The position numbers were made by a program, and so were the translations under genes. Shown piece after piece: positions 32,704 to 41,537 of a DNA stretch of 64,000 bases. Below the pieces are notes generated by a model. The model did not search any database and was not told the origin of the DNA. It saw only the letters and a program-made list of their open reading frames with translations. Position 1 is the stretch's first letter. Each line of letters starts with the position of its first letter. Source of the stretch: Limnohabitans sp. 15K (GTDB lineage: Bacteria > Pseudomonadota > Gammaproteobacteria > Burkholderiales > Burkholderiaceae_C); contig NZ_NESM01000001.1 in assembly GCF_002778285.1 (NCBI RefSeq), forward strand, positions 1,758,501 to 1,822,500, read 5' to 3'.

Positions 32704-33279
32704 TCAGTGTGGAAACGGTGCAATGCCCGGTGCGGCGTTGTCTGGCAAGCCGCGGCGCGTGGTGTTCATGACCATGGCCAGCAAGCTGTAGTAGCCGCAG
32801 TGTGCCGTCATGTCGATAACGCCCTGATCGCCAAACATCTTTTGCGCAGCTGCCCAAGTCACGTCGCTCACCGACTGGTTGTGCAGCAGTTCTTGCAAGA
32901 AGTCGTACACCACGGTTTCTTCGGCCGTCATGTTCGGCGGGCGGCGGCCTTCGGCAATCGCGTCACAAGTCTCTTCGCTCACGCCAGCTTTCATGGCGAT
33001 GGGTTTGTGGATGTGCCACTCCACTGGTTGGGACCAGTGGCGCGCTACCACCAGCACCGCAAATTCTGAATTGTGCAAACCCACGGTGTTGTCGTAGCGC
33101 AGGTATTCCCCCACTTTTTGCAGGCGGCGCATCAACTCGGGGCTGCGCATCAAGGGCACAAAGGGACCAGAGAGTTTTCCGCGTGGTCCGCTGACCAGTT
33201 CGTCGACCGCTGCACGTTGTGCATCGGTCATTTGTTCGCGGGGCATTTCGGGCAGACGGTCGGTTTTGCTGGAGGTCAT
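32704..33279 (-). CDS. Carboxymuconolactone decarboxylase (AhpD-like) family protein
   Basis: The 191-residue all-helical protein resembles the CMD family (SPELMRRLQKVGEYLRYDN..LHNSEFAVLVVARHWSQPVEWHIHKPIAMKAGVS). The E-W-x-x-H stretch is present, but the CxxC pair of peroxidase-type AhpD is absent. An AhpD redox role is therefore unlikely. Relatives act as decarboxylases or have unknown roles. It faces the CoA-transferase genes. Confidence 0.8.
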   Translation of the reverse strand: MTSSKTDRLPEMPREQMTDAQRAAVDELVSGPRGKLSGPFVPLMRSPELMRRLQKVGEYLRYDNTVGLHNSEFAVLVVARHWSQPVEWHIHKPIAMKAGVSEETCDAIAEGRRPPNMTAEETVVYDFLQELLHNQSVSDVTWAAAQKMFGDQGVIDMTAHCGYYSLLAMVMNTTRRGLPDNAAPGIAPFPH

Positions 33280-33349
33280 CGGCTTGTCTTATGGGTTGAA
33301 AAATCAAACATCAATTTACCACCGGACCTTGGCACCCCGTTGGGCGTGT

Positions 33350-34018
33350 TCAGGTCAGGTGCCCGGTTTTCACCAGAATCAAACAGCCTTCGCGGCTGAA
33401 GGGTTGGTGCTGGCTCATGTGCGGGCTGCGCAGCCAGCTGCCGGCGGGGTAGTCGCCGTGCTCGTCCGAGAAAACGCCTTCGACCACAAAAATTTCTTCG
33501 CCGCCCCAATGCCGGTGTGGACTGAAATAGGTCTCGGGTGCCCAGCGCACCAAGGCGGTGTTTTGGGTTTCGAAGGTGTGCAGCGGCAAGACCTTCAGGC
33601 CCTCCGCCATGCCCTGACGCCATGTGCTGCGGTGCGTGTCGATGACCACACGTTCCTCGTCGCGCGCGTCCAGATGGCGCAGCTTGACGAACAAAGTGCA
33701 GCCCTCGGGTGATGCGGGCGCATGCGATGAGCCCACCGGGTTTTGGATGTAGGTGCCGGGGCCGTACACGCCTTGTTCGTCTTGCAGCGTGCCTTCGAGC
33801 ACCAAAATTTCTTCGCCTTCGCCGTGTGAGTGGCTGGCAAAGGCCGAGCCGGGCGCATAGCGCACGATGGACGTGGCCCGCGCCACTTCGCCGCCATCGC
33901 GCTCAAGCAATCGGCGTGACACGCCTGAGGCGGGGGAGTTCACCCAATCGAGGGATGGGCTGTGCACGACGCAGCGTTGGGTCAGGTCGGCGTTGAGAGT
34001 GATGTGGTCAGCGAGCAT
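33350..34018 (-). CDS. Bicupin (ChrR-like cupin) protein at the end of the sen operon
   Basis: The 222-residue protein has two cupin barrels. Metal-binding patterns are HSHGEGEEILVLEG in the first half and HRHWGGEEIFVVEG in the second, each followed by a PxG motif (YGPGTYIQNP, YPAGSWLRSP). The anti-sigma zinc domain of ChrR is absent. The ATG at 34018 lies 16 bp after the SelD-fusion stop on the same strand, so it is probably cotranscribed with the selenium genes. A metal-dependent dioxygenase or sensor of small molecules is possible; the function is unknown. Confidence 0.8.
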   Translation of the reverse strand: MLADHITLNADLTQRCVVHSPSLDWVNSPASGVSRRLLERDGGEVARATSIVRYAPGSAFASHSHGEGEEILVLEGTLQDEQGVYGPGTYIQNPVGSSHAPASPEGCTLFVKLRHLDARDEERVVIDTHRSTWRQGMAEGLKVLPLHTFETQNTALVRWAPETYFSPHRHWGGEEIFVVEGVFSDEHGDYPAGSWLRSPHMSQHQPFSREGCLILVKTGHLT

Positions 34019-34034
34019 ACGGTAGGGGGAGTGT

Positions 34035-36389
34035 TTAGGTTTTGAGCAGCACAGGCTCGATCGCATCACCTTGCGCGGTGATGCGGCCAATGATGGCGGT
34101 GTGCGCATAGCCTGCCGTTTTCAGGGCTTGCACACAAGCCGCAGCTTGCACAGCAGGCACGCTGGCCAGCAGGCCGCCTGCGGTTTGCGGGTCAAACAGC
34201 AAGGGGTAGCGGGGGTCGTTCACAAACTCGTCGGCGTTGCGCAGCGCGCGGCGCAGGCGCACATTGGCGGGTTGCAAAGAGCTCACAATGCCCGCCTTGA
34301 CGCAGTCCACCGCGCCGTCCAGCAGGGGCAGGGTGCTCATGGTCAGTTCGGCATCCACGCCGGATGGTCGCGTCATCTCGACCAAGTGGCCCAGCAGGCC
34401 AAAGCCGGTCAGGTCGGTGCAGGCGGTGGCCCCATGGCTGTGCAAAATTTTGGCACCTGTTTGGTTGGACTGCACCATCGACTGCAAGGCCGCCGCGATC
34501 CAGCGGCCCTTGGCCGCATGGCGTGCGTGCGCGGCGAACAAGGTCCCAGTGCCCATCGGCTTGGTCAGCAGCAGCACATCGCCCGCTTGCATGCCGCCCT
34601 TGCGCATCACGCCGTCCATTTTCTCGTCGATCAAACCGTTGATGGCAAAGCCCAGAGCCAGTTCCGCACCCTCTCCGGTGTGGCCACCCACCAAGGCGCA
34701 ACCTGCGGCGTTGAGCACCTCGATCGCACCGCCCATCATTTGGGTCAGCAGGTCTTCGACTTTGCTCTCCAGCCCCGGCGGTACGGTGACGACGGCGGTG
34801 GCCGTTTGGGGCTCGGCCCCCATGGCGAAAATATCGCCCAGCGCGTGGTTGGCGGCCACTTTGCCGAACAAATAAGGGTCGTCGATGAAGGCGCGGAAAA
34901 AATCCACCGTCTGGACCACGGCCATGCCTGGCGGCACGCGCACCACGGCCGCATCGTCCGGAGAATGCAGGCCGATCAACACATCGGCACGCTCCACCGG
35001 TTGCAATTGACCCAAGGCACGCGACAACACATTGGCGCCCACTTTGGCACCGCAACCACCGCAGCGCATGGCGATGGCCGAGATGGCTTGCAGAGACTCT
35101 TCAGAGCTCAAACTCAAACGCGTGGTGGGCGCTTTGCCTTGGACCAGAATGTCTCTCAGCAGCTGGCCCATCGCCCGAATGGCGGTGCGCAAATGCGTGC
35201 CCGGTGCGTTGGCGTCCATGGTGGGCAGTTCTGTGAAGCGGCGCATGAATTCACGGTCAATCCGGTCTTTCCAACGCCAAACCCAATCGCCACCAAAGCC
35301 CCAAGACCCGCGTGAGCCCACAGCGTAGCGGTTGCCAGTTGAGATCAAAGCCAACCAGTGACGTTGCGGCTTGTAGGCCACGAGTTTTTGACCGCGCAGG
35401 CTGCGGCGCAAATTGTCGGCCAGTGGCTTGCCCATGCGCACGGCAAATACACCTGCTTTTTCCAGCGGGCGCTCGGCAAAGGAGGCGATATCGCCGGCCG
35501 CAAAAACCAGTGGATCGTTCAGACTTTGCAACTGGGGATTCACCAAAATGAAGCCTTTGTCGTCGAGTGTCAGGCCCGAGCTTTGCAGCCAAGCCGGACC
35601 ACCCGCTTGCGTGACCCACATCGTTTCGTCGGCATCAAAGGTGCGGCCGTCGCGTGTGTGCAGGCAGCCTGGCGAAACCTGCACCACCTCGGCATGGGTA
35701 TGCACCTCCACGTTGCGCTCTTGCAGCACTTGGGCGAAACGCTGGCGCACGCCAGGGTTGTGGGTGGGCAAGACCGAATCGCCGGAGGTCAGGAGAACAA
35801 ACTTCAGGTCTTCGGGGTTGCGCCCCATGGCTTTGAATTCGTTGCGCAATCGGTGTTGCATGGACAGCACCAACTCCACGCCGCCCGCTCCCCCACCGAT
35901 AACGGCAACGGTCATGCCCCCCCGGTAAGTGGGCCACTGGCGCGCTTTGTCCATCAGTGCCAGCCAGCGTTGGTTGAACTGCGCAATCGGCTTGACCGGC
36001 ACCGCCAACGCTTGTGCACCTTTCACGTTTTGCACCTGCGGGGTTGAACCAATGTTGACCGACAACAGGTCGTAAGGCACAGGGGGGCGGTTTTTGCAAA
36101 TGACCCTTTGGTTTTGTCGGTCGATGCCGACGGCTGCGTCTTGGTAAAGGCGTGCCCCTGCAAAGGCGCACAGTCGGCCCAGGTCGATGTGCACTTCGTC
36201 AAAGCTGTAGTGGCCCGCGATGTAACCGGGCAACATGCCCGAATATGGCGTGTCGATGTCGGTGCAGATCACGGTGATGCGCACACCGGGCTCTGGCTTC
36301 ATGGCGAACATGCGCAGCACGCCCACATGGCTGTGGCCGCCGCCGACCAGCACCAAGTCGCGCAGCACGGGTTGATGGGAAGATTGCAT
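34035..36389 (-). CDS. selD: NADH-dehydrogenase-like/selenide water dikinase fusion (SelD, candidate SenC)
   Basis: The 784-residue protein joins an N-terminal FAD/NAD oxidoreductase of NDH-2 type (LVGGGHSHVGVLRMF at the start and VAVIGGGAGGVELVLSM near residue 160) to a full selenophosphate synthetase from about residue 440. In the SelD part C446-G-A-K449 (GGCGAKVG) matches the catalytic Cys17 and Lys20 of E. coli SelD; it is Cys, not selenocysteine. The enzyme makes selenophosphate from selenide and ATP, and the reductase part may supply reducing power or selenide. The start directly abuts the senB stop, so it most likely provides selenophosphate for selenoneine, the SenC role. Confidence 0.92.
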   Translation of the reverse strand: MQSSHQPVLRDLVLVGGGHSHVGVLRMFAMKPEPGVRITVICTDIDTPYSGMLPGYIAGHYSFDEVHIDLGRLCAFAGARLYQDAAVGIDRQNQRVICKNRPPVPYDLLSVNIGSTPQVQNVKGAQALAVPVKPIAQFNQRWLALMDKARQWPTYRGGMTVAVIGGGAGGVELVLSMQHRLRNEFKAMGRNPEDLKFVLLTSGDSVLPTHNPGVRQRFAQVLQERNVEVHTHAEVVQVSPGCLHTRDGRTFDADETMWVTQAGGPAWLQSSGLTLDDKGFILVNPQLQSLNDPLVFAAGDIASFAERPLEKAGVFAVRMGKPLADNLRRSLRGQKLVAYKPQRHWLALISTGNRYAVGSRGSWGFGGDWVWRWKDRIDREFMRRFTELPTMDANAPGTHLRTAIRAMGQLLRDILVQGKAPTTRLSLSSEESLQAISAIAMRCGGCGAKVGANVLSRALGQLQPVERADVLIGLHSPDDAAVVRVPPGMAVVQTVDFFRAFIDDPYLFGKVAANHALGDIFAMGAEPQTATAVVTVPPGLESKVEDLLTQMMGGAIEVLNAAGCALVGGHTGEGAELALGFAINGLIDEKMDGVMRKGGMQAGDVLLLTKPMGTGTLFAAHARHAAKGRWIAAALQSMVQSNQTGAKILHSHGATACTDLTGFGLLGHLVEMTRPSGVDAELTMSTLPLLDGAVDCVKAGIVSSLQPANVRLRRALRNADEFVNDPRYPLLFDPQTAGGLLASVPAVQAAACVQALKTAGYAHTAIIGRITAQGDAIEPVLLKT

Positions 36390-37364
36390 TCAAAGGGTCC
36401 AGAGGTCTTGCACCCAGCGGTGCAAGGCAGCGCGCTCGGCGCTCGGTTCAAACAAAGGTGCACGCAAAGCGCACTGATGCTGCAAGTGTGCCACCAGGGC
36501 ATGACCGGTTTGTGGCGATCGGCATGCCAGCAGCAAATCGGCCAAAGCTTGGGCGTTGCCCGGCTCAAACAGACCGGCGTAATCTTCGCCCAACAGGCCC
36601 ATATTGCCGTCGATGCGCGAGGCCAACACTGGCGTGCCGCTGCACATCGCCTCCATCAGCACATGTGCGCCGCCTTCCATGCGGCTGCAGTGCACCAGCA
36701 GGTGGGCGCGTTGAATGCGCTGCAGGGTTTGCGCGTGGGGCACAGCCCCCAGCCAGCGGTAATGTGGACACTGCGCCTGTGTGTCTTGTGCGGCTTGGCC
36801 CAGAGCCGGGTCGAGCGCGGCACCGATGTGGTCAATGAAAACGCCAGCGCCTTCGGGTAACAGGCGCGCAGCGGCCATCAACGTCAGAGGGTCTTTTTCT
36901 TGGCGCAAATGGCCCACCATCACGGCGCGCACATGCCGAGTGGTCTTGGGCAAAGTCTGGCGCGTGCCGGTGGACTGAAAGACGACCCGCGCCTTGGCGT
37001 TGTGTGCGGGAGGCAAAGCCTTGATACCCAATTCTTGCAGCACCACCAGTGAATGGGCCAGCGACAAAGACTGTTGCGCCAAGGGGTCGTGCCCGATGTC
37101 GCGGTAGAGGTCGGTGCCAGTGAGTACCACGCCCAAGCCGCGCTGGCCGTGTTGGGCGTGCCAGGCTTGAACAGACTCGGCTGAGCGTCGGGCGTGCAGG
37201 GCCAGCATGACATCGTCTTGGTGGGCTTGGGGATCAGGCCATTGCCGTACGATGCGCACGTCATGCCCCAATAACAAACGCTGCCAGCGTCGTGCTGTTT
37301 GCCAGTTGCCGTTGTTGGCATCGGCCAAAGCAGGGCTGACAATGACCACACGAAGTTTTTGCAT
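36390..37364 (-). CDS. senB: Selenosugar synthase (selenoneine biosynthesis)
   Basis: The 324-residue GT-B-fold glycosyltransferase-like protein starts MQKLRVVIVSPALADANNGNWQTARRW. It carries GTDLYRDI, VGHLRQEKDPLTLM and the C-terminal SRMEGGAHVLMEAMCSGTPVLAS motif with the E-x7-E nucleotide-sugar pattern. It matches SenB, which replaces the nucleotide of a UDP-sugar with selenium from selenophosphate to give a selenosugar. It lies between the SelD fusion and senA, as in known sen clusters. An alternative start is at 37379 (MYKPPMQ), which would overlap the senA start on the other strand. Confidence 0.88.
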   Translation of the reverse strand: MQKLRVVIVSPALADANNGNWQTARRWQRLLLGHDVRIVRQWPDPQAHQDDVMLALHARRSAESVQAWHAQHGQRGLGVVLTGTDLYRDIGHDPLAQQSLSLAHSLVVLQELGIKALPPAHNAKARVVFQSTGTRQTLPKTTRHVRAVMVGHLRQEKDPLTLMAAARLLPEGAGVFIDHIGAALDPALGQAAQDTQAQCPHYRWLGAVPHAQTLQRIQRAHLLVHCSRMEGGAHVLMEAMCSGTPVLASRIDGNMGLLGEDYAGLFEPGNAQALADLLLACRSPQTGHALVAHLQHQCALRAPLFEPSAERAALHRWVQDLWTL

Positions 37365-37377
37365 GGGCGGTTTATAC

Positions 37378-38652
37378 ATGAATGGCAGTAACACGGTGGG
37401 GGCAGGGCAGACCCCTTCAGAAGCGGCTTGGGCTGGCCCTTTCAGCGCTTTCCCCACCGACTGCCGTGGGCCGGTTGTCAGCGCCGTACGCACCGCTGGT
37501 CCAGAGGCTTTGGCCCAAGCCCTGCAAACCACCCGCGCCCGCACACTGGGCCTGATACAGGCTTGGCAAAACGCCATGCCCGACTTGTCGGTCACGCCCT
37601 TGCCCGGCATGAACCCCCCTTTGTGGGAGTGGGGTCACATCGCTTGGTTTCAGGAGTGGTGGACCGTGCGCAACCGCCAGCGCCATTGGGGCACGCGCAG
37701 TGCCAGCAGCGCTGAGTCGTTTGATGCCTCTTTGCTTCCCGATGCCGATGCCCTTTACAACTCCAGCGAAGTCGCGCACGACAGCCGTTGGGATTTGCCT
37801 TTGCCCGATTTTTCGGGGACGCAGGCCTATTTGGCGCAGGTGCTGCAGCGCAGTTTGGCCCACTTGCAGGTTTTGCAAGACAACCCGGCTGGGGTGAGCG
37901 ACGAAGCCTTGTATTTCTGGCGCTTGGTGCTCCAGCACGAAGACATGCACAACGAGGCCTCGGTTTACATGGCGCAAGCCTTGGGTCTGGTTTTGCCAGA
38001 AAGGCTTTGCGCGCGCGCAGAGGCCCTTGGCCACCCCGATGGCCATGAAGTGACAACAGATTTGAGCCCGTCCATCTGGGTGCCCGCTCAAGTTCACACC
38101 CTGGGCCACACGGGGCCGGGTTTTGCTTTTGACAACGAACGTTTGGCCCATCCAGTGGCGCTGGAGGCTTTTGAGATAGATGCTGCCGCCGTGTCTTGGG
38201 CGCGCTACTTACCGTTTGTGCAGGCCACGGGCCATGCCCTGCCACCGCATGTGCGGTGTGAACAGGGCGTTTGGCAAGTCCAGAAGTTTGGCCAGTGGCA
38301 AGCGCTGGACCTGCAGGCGCCTGCAGTGCACCTGAATGCGCACGATGCCCAGGCTTGGTGCCAGTGGGCCGGAAGGCGTTTGCCCACGGAGGCCGAATGG
38401 GAGGGTGCGGCGCAGCACCCCGACTTTGCTTGGGGCCAGGTGTGGGAGTGGATGTCCAGCGACTTTTTGCCGTACCCGGGCTTTGAGGTGCACCCCTACC
38501 GTGACTACTCAGCGCCATGGTGGGGCGGCCACCGCGTATTGCGCGGGGCCAGCGCTGCCACTTCAGCGCATGTGGTGGACGTGCGCTACCGCAACTTCTT
38601 TGTGCCCGAACGGCGCGATATTTTTGCGGGCTTTCGCTCTGTGGCCCTTTAA
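37378..38652 (+). CDS. senA: Selenoneine synthase (EgtB-like, non-haem iron)
   Basis: The 424-residue protein has an N-terminal DinB-like domain and a C-terminal formylglycine-generating-enzyme-like fold (AWCQWAGRRLPTEAEWE, GGHRVLRGASAATSAHVVDVRYRNFF). The three iron-binding histidines of the EgtB family are H87 (WEWGHIAWF), H187 and H191 (HEDMHNE). SenA joins the selenosugar to hercynine with oxygen and releases selenoneine. The neighbours senB, SelD and egtD favour SenA over EgtB, since no egtA, egtC or egtE is present. The ATG at 37378 is only 13 bp from the senB start on the other strand, so the two promoters must lie inside each other's genes. Confidence 0.88.
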   Translation: MNGSNTVGAGQTPSEAAWAGPFSAFPTDCRGPVVSAVRTAGPEALAQALQTTRARTLGLIQAWQNAMPDLSVTPLPGMNPPLWEWGHIAWFQEWWTVRNRQRHWGTRSASSAESFDASLLPDADALYNSSEVAHDSRWDLPLPDFSGTQAYLAQVLQRSLAHLQVLQDNPAGVSDEALYFWRLVLQHEDMHNEASVYMAQALGLVLPERLCARAEALGHPDGHEVTTDLSPSIWVPAQVHTLGHTGPGFAFDNERLAHPVALEAFEIDAAAVSWARYLPFVQATGHALPPHVRCEQGVWQVQKFGQWQALDLQAPAVHLNAHDAQAWCQWAGRRLPTEAEWEGAAQHPDFAWGQVWEWMSSDFLPYPGFEVHPYRDYSAPWWGGHRVLRGASAATSAHVVDVRYRNFFVPERRDIFAGFRSVAL

Positions 38653-38659
38653 AGCACGT

Positions 38660-39628
38660 TCAGGCCACAGCCCACACCACTGCAAAACGCTTTTCCGGAT
38701 CGGTCCAAACGCGGGTGGAGGCAAAGCCCGCAGAACGAAGCAAAGCCTCAAAATTTGGCACCACCCATTTGCATGCGTTTTCGGTGTGGATGGTCTCGCC
38801 TGCGGCAAAAAGCCGCTCGCCACCCGGCCATTGCACGCGAACCGCTTGGCGTGCTTTCAAGTGCATTTCCACACGCGATGCCTGCTTGTTGAAGCGTGAC
38901 AGGTGCTGCCAATCGCGCACGGCAAAGTCACTGCCCACCAGCCGGTTGATGTGCAGCAGCAGGTTCAGGTCAAAAGCGGCGGTCACGCCCAACGCGTCGT
39001 CGTAAGCGGCTTCCAGTTCGGCGGGTTCTTTGAGCAAGTCCACCCCGATCAGCAAGCCACTGCCGGCTGCCGTTCCACACGCTTGGTGCAAGCTTCGCAA
39101 AAAGCCCAGCGCTTGCTCGGGTGTGAAATTGCCGATGCTCGAACCCGGGTAAAACAGCACGCGCGGCTGTGCCGGGTCCAAGTCCAACGCGTCGGGCAAA
39201 TCGAGGCCACCCGAAAAGTCGGTGCCCAAGCCGGCCATGGGCAAGCCGGGGTGCTGTCGTTGCAGCACATCCAGGGCTTGCCGCACAAAGTCCACCGAAA
39301 TGTCCACGGCCACGTAGCGCCCGGCGGCCATGGGGCCAAGCAGCCGCCCGGCTTTTTCGCAGTTGCCTGCACCCAAGTCGATCCAACAAGCGCCTGTCGG
39401 CAAGTGCCGCGCCATGTCGGCGCTGTGCAACTGCATCAATTGGGCCTCGGTTCGGGTCAGATCGTATTCAGGCAGTTCGGTGATGGCCTCGAACAGGCGT
39501 GAGCCTAGAGCGTCGTACAGGTATTTAGGCGATGTGAAGGCCTGCGGGGCGCTCAGGCCCGCCAAGAGTTCTTGCGCTACGGCGGCGGCGTTGTGCTGGT
39601 ACAGCTGGATGAATTGGGGCGTGGACAT
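38660..39628 (-). CDS. egtD: L-histidine N(alpha)-methyltransferase EgtD
   Basis: The 322-residue AdoMet-dependent methyltransferase shows the EgtD N-terminus (SPKYLYDALGSRLFEAITELPEYDLTRTEAQLM), motif I DLGAGNCEKAGRLL, and the conserved FYPGSSIGNFTPEQA segment. It converts histidine to hercynine, the acceptor for SenA. It is convergent with senA with 7 bp between stops. Its presence makes the locus self-sufficient for selenoneine from histidine, selenide and a UDP-sugar. It is transcribed away from the selenium transporter genes, with 162 bp between the two starts. Confidence 0.94.
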   Translation of the reverse strand: MSTPQFIQLYQHNAAAVAQELLAGLSAPQAFTSPKYLYDALGSRLFEAITELPEYDLTRTEAQLMQLHSADMARHLPTGACWIDLGAGNCEKAGRLLGPMAAGRYVAVDISVDFVRQALDVLQRQHPGLPMAGLGTDFSGGLDLPDALDLDPAQPRVLFYPGSSIGNFTPEQALGFLRSLHQACGTAAGSGLLIGVDLLKEPAELEAAYDDALGVTAAFDLNLLLHINRLVGSDFAVRDWQHLSRFNKQASRVEMHLKARQAVRVQWPGGERLFAAGETIHTENACKWVVPNFEALLRSAGFASTRVWTDPEKRFAVVWAVA

Positions 39629-39790
39629 GCGGCATGTTAGGGCAGGCGCTCATGGCGCGTGGACCCGTGTGGGCAAGACCTTGGATTTGCCGCACGGACA
39701 CTTCGATTGGGTGCTCTTTTTTTCCTTTGAGGCTTGGTGTCTTGAATTCAGGTTTTAATCTCGGTTGTTTGTTTTTATCGGAAGCCCTCA

Positions 39791-40666
39791 ATGTCTAACG
39801 CCTTTTTATCGAAAATCCTGTCCAGTGCTTGCATAGGTCTGCTCGCCCTGTCGGCCACTTTTGCGTCGACAGCCCAAGTCCAAACCACGCTGCGCGTGAC
39901 CACCATCCCTGAAGAGGCCGCCACCGAGCAGGTGCGCAAGTTCACGCCTTTGGCCACATATTTGGAAAAGCAGCTGGGCATGAAGGTGCAATTCACCCCC
40001 GTGACCGATTACCCGGCCGCCGTGGAGTCCTTGGTCAACAAGAAGGTTGACCTGGTCTGGTTTGGGGGCTTCACCTTTGTGCAAGCCAGCATCCGCTCGG
40101 GCGGCAAGATCGTGCCATTGGCGCAGCGCGAAGAAGACACGCGTTTCCAGTCGGTTTTTATTGCCAAGACCGATTCGGGCATCAAGACCTTGGCCGACAT
40201 GAAGGGCAAGCAAGTCTCTTTCGGTTCGCAAAGCAGCACCTCGGGCCACCTGATGCCGCGCAGCTTCTTGTTGCAAGCCAACATCGAACCTGAAAAAGAC
40301 TTCAAGCGCATCGCCTACAGCGGCGCACACGATGCAACCATCGCTTCGGTGGTCAGCGGCAAGGTCGATGCCGCCGCGCTCGACATCACCGTTTGGAAAA
40401 AGTTTGTGGCCGAGAACAAGGTCGACACCAAGGATGTGAACGTGTTCTACACCACGCCGCCTTATTTCAATTACAACTGGTCGGTGCACGCTGACATGCC
40501 TGCCGACTTGCGCGAAAAAATCAAAGCCGCTTTGTTGGCGCTGAACCCCGCCAACGCCGAGCAAGCCGAAATTTTGAAGCTCAACCGTGCCACACGCTAC
40601 GTGCCCACCACGCCTGAGAACTACAAAGGCCTGGAGTCGGCCGCTCGCAGTGCCAACTTGCTCTAA
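39791..40666 (+). CDS. PhnD-like substrate-binding protein, probable selenium-oxyanion importer
   Basis: The 291-residue protein has a Sec signal peptide (MSNAFLSKILSSACIGLLALSATFAST) and a PhnD-type fold: LRVTTIPEEAATEQVRKFTPLATYLEKQLG, VDLVWFGGFTFVQA and SFGSQSSTSGHLMPRSFL. The sequence belongs to the branch that protein databases label putative selenate ABC transporter binding protein. Location next to senA, senB, selD and egtD supports selenium uptake. Phosphonate or phosphite are alternatives, but no C-P lyase genes are near. It is the first gene of a four-gene importer operon. Confidence 0.82.
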   Translation: MSNAFLSKILSSACIGLLALSATFASTAQVQTTLRVTTIPEEAATEQVRKFTPLATYLEKQLGMKVQFTPVTDYPAAVESLVNKKVDLVWFGGFTFVQASIRSGGKIVPLAQREEDTRFQSVFIAKTDSGIKTLADMKGKQVSFGSQSSTSGHLMPRSFLLQANIEPEKDFKRIAYSGAHDATIASVVSGKVDAAALDITVWKKFVAENKVDTKDVNVFYTTPPYFNYNWSVHADMPADLREKIKAALLALNPANAEQAEILKLNRATRYVPTTPENYKGLESAARSANLL

Positions 40667-40684
40667 AACCTGAGCGGCAGCGCG

Positions 40685-41524
40685 GTGAACATCGACCTTC
40701 AAGCCCTGGAAGCCAGGCATCCGGCAGCGCTGCCGGGTGCTCCTGCGGCCTTGCGTGCATTGAACCTGCAGCTCGCCGCGGGGGAGCAAGTGGCCATCAT
40801 TGGCCCTTCTGGCGCGGGCAAGACCACCTTGTTGCAGGTGCTGGCCTGCGCACAGCCGCCCACAAAAGGTCAGCTGCAGTTGGCTGGTGTGAACCCTTGG
40901 ACTTTGCCCGCACGGGCCCTGCGCCGTTTGCGTGGTCAGTTGTTTCTGGCCCCACAGGTGCCACCACTTCCCCCCCGCCAACGCGTGGTCACCTCGGTGC
41001 TGGCCGGGCGTTTGCCCGCCATGGGGTTGTGGGCCAGTTTGCGCTCGCTGTTTTACCCGTCCGACATTCCGGCCGCTTATGCCGCGCTGGTGCACTTTGA
41101 CTTGGGCGACAAGTTGTTTGAACGCGTCGACCGCTTGTCAGGTGGCGAACGCCAGCGCGTGGGCCTGGCCCGCGCCTTGTTGGCCCCGGCCAGCCTGTGG
41201 CTGATCGATGAGCCTTTGTCAGCGCTCGACCCGATGCGCTCCCGCATGGCCATGTCCGCGTTGGTGGGTCTGGCGCGTGAACGGCAGACCACACTGGTGG
41301 CCACGCTGCACCAGGTGGACATGGCGTTGGCGCACTTTCCACGCATCATCGGGCTGCGCGACGGGCAGGTGGTATTTGATTTGCCCGCAGAGCAGGTCAC
41401 GCCCGAGCGTCTGGCGCATTTGTACGACCAGTATGAACACGAGTTGCGTGGTGAGGCGCTGCCCGTGGCGTTGCAAGAGGCCACACCCGAAGCGCCCGCG
41501 CCCGTGGTGATGCACTGCCGCTGA
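40685..41524 (+). CDS. PhnC-like ABC ATP-binding protein of the selenium importer
   Basis: The 279-residue ATPase has Walker A GPSGAGKTT, signature LSGGERQRVGLARA, Walker B LWLIDEPLSALDP and the switch VATLHQVD typical of PhnC. The GTG at 40685 is 18 bp after the binding-protein stop; no better start is near. The C-terminal tail (EATPEAPAPVVMHCR) is not conserved. It is followed by two permease genes. Confidence 0.86.
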   Translation: MNIDLQALEARHPAALPGAPAALRALNLQLAAGEQVAIIGPSGAGKTTLLQVLACAQPPTKGQLQLAGVNPWTLPARALRRLRGQLFLAPQVPPLPPRQRVVTSVLAGRLPAMGLWASLRSLFYPSDIPAAYAALVHFDLGDKLFERVDRLSGGERQRVGLARALLAPASLWLIDEPLSALDPMRSRMAMSALVGLARERQTTLVATLHQVDMALAHFPRIIGLRDGQVVFDLPAEQVTPERLAHLYDQYEHELRGEALPVALQEATPEAPAPVVMHCR

Positions 41525-41537
41525 CGCGGTCAGTTCC

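Noticed and set aside
37378..38652. Ergothioneine synthase EgtB for the gene called senA
   Set aside because: The senB and selD neighbours and the lack of egtA, egtC and egtE make the selenoneine role more likely; a phylogeny would decide.
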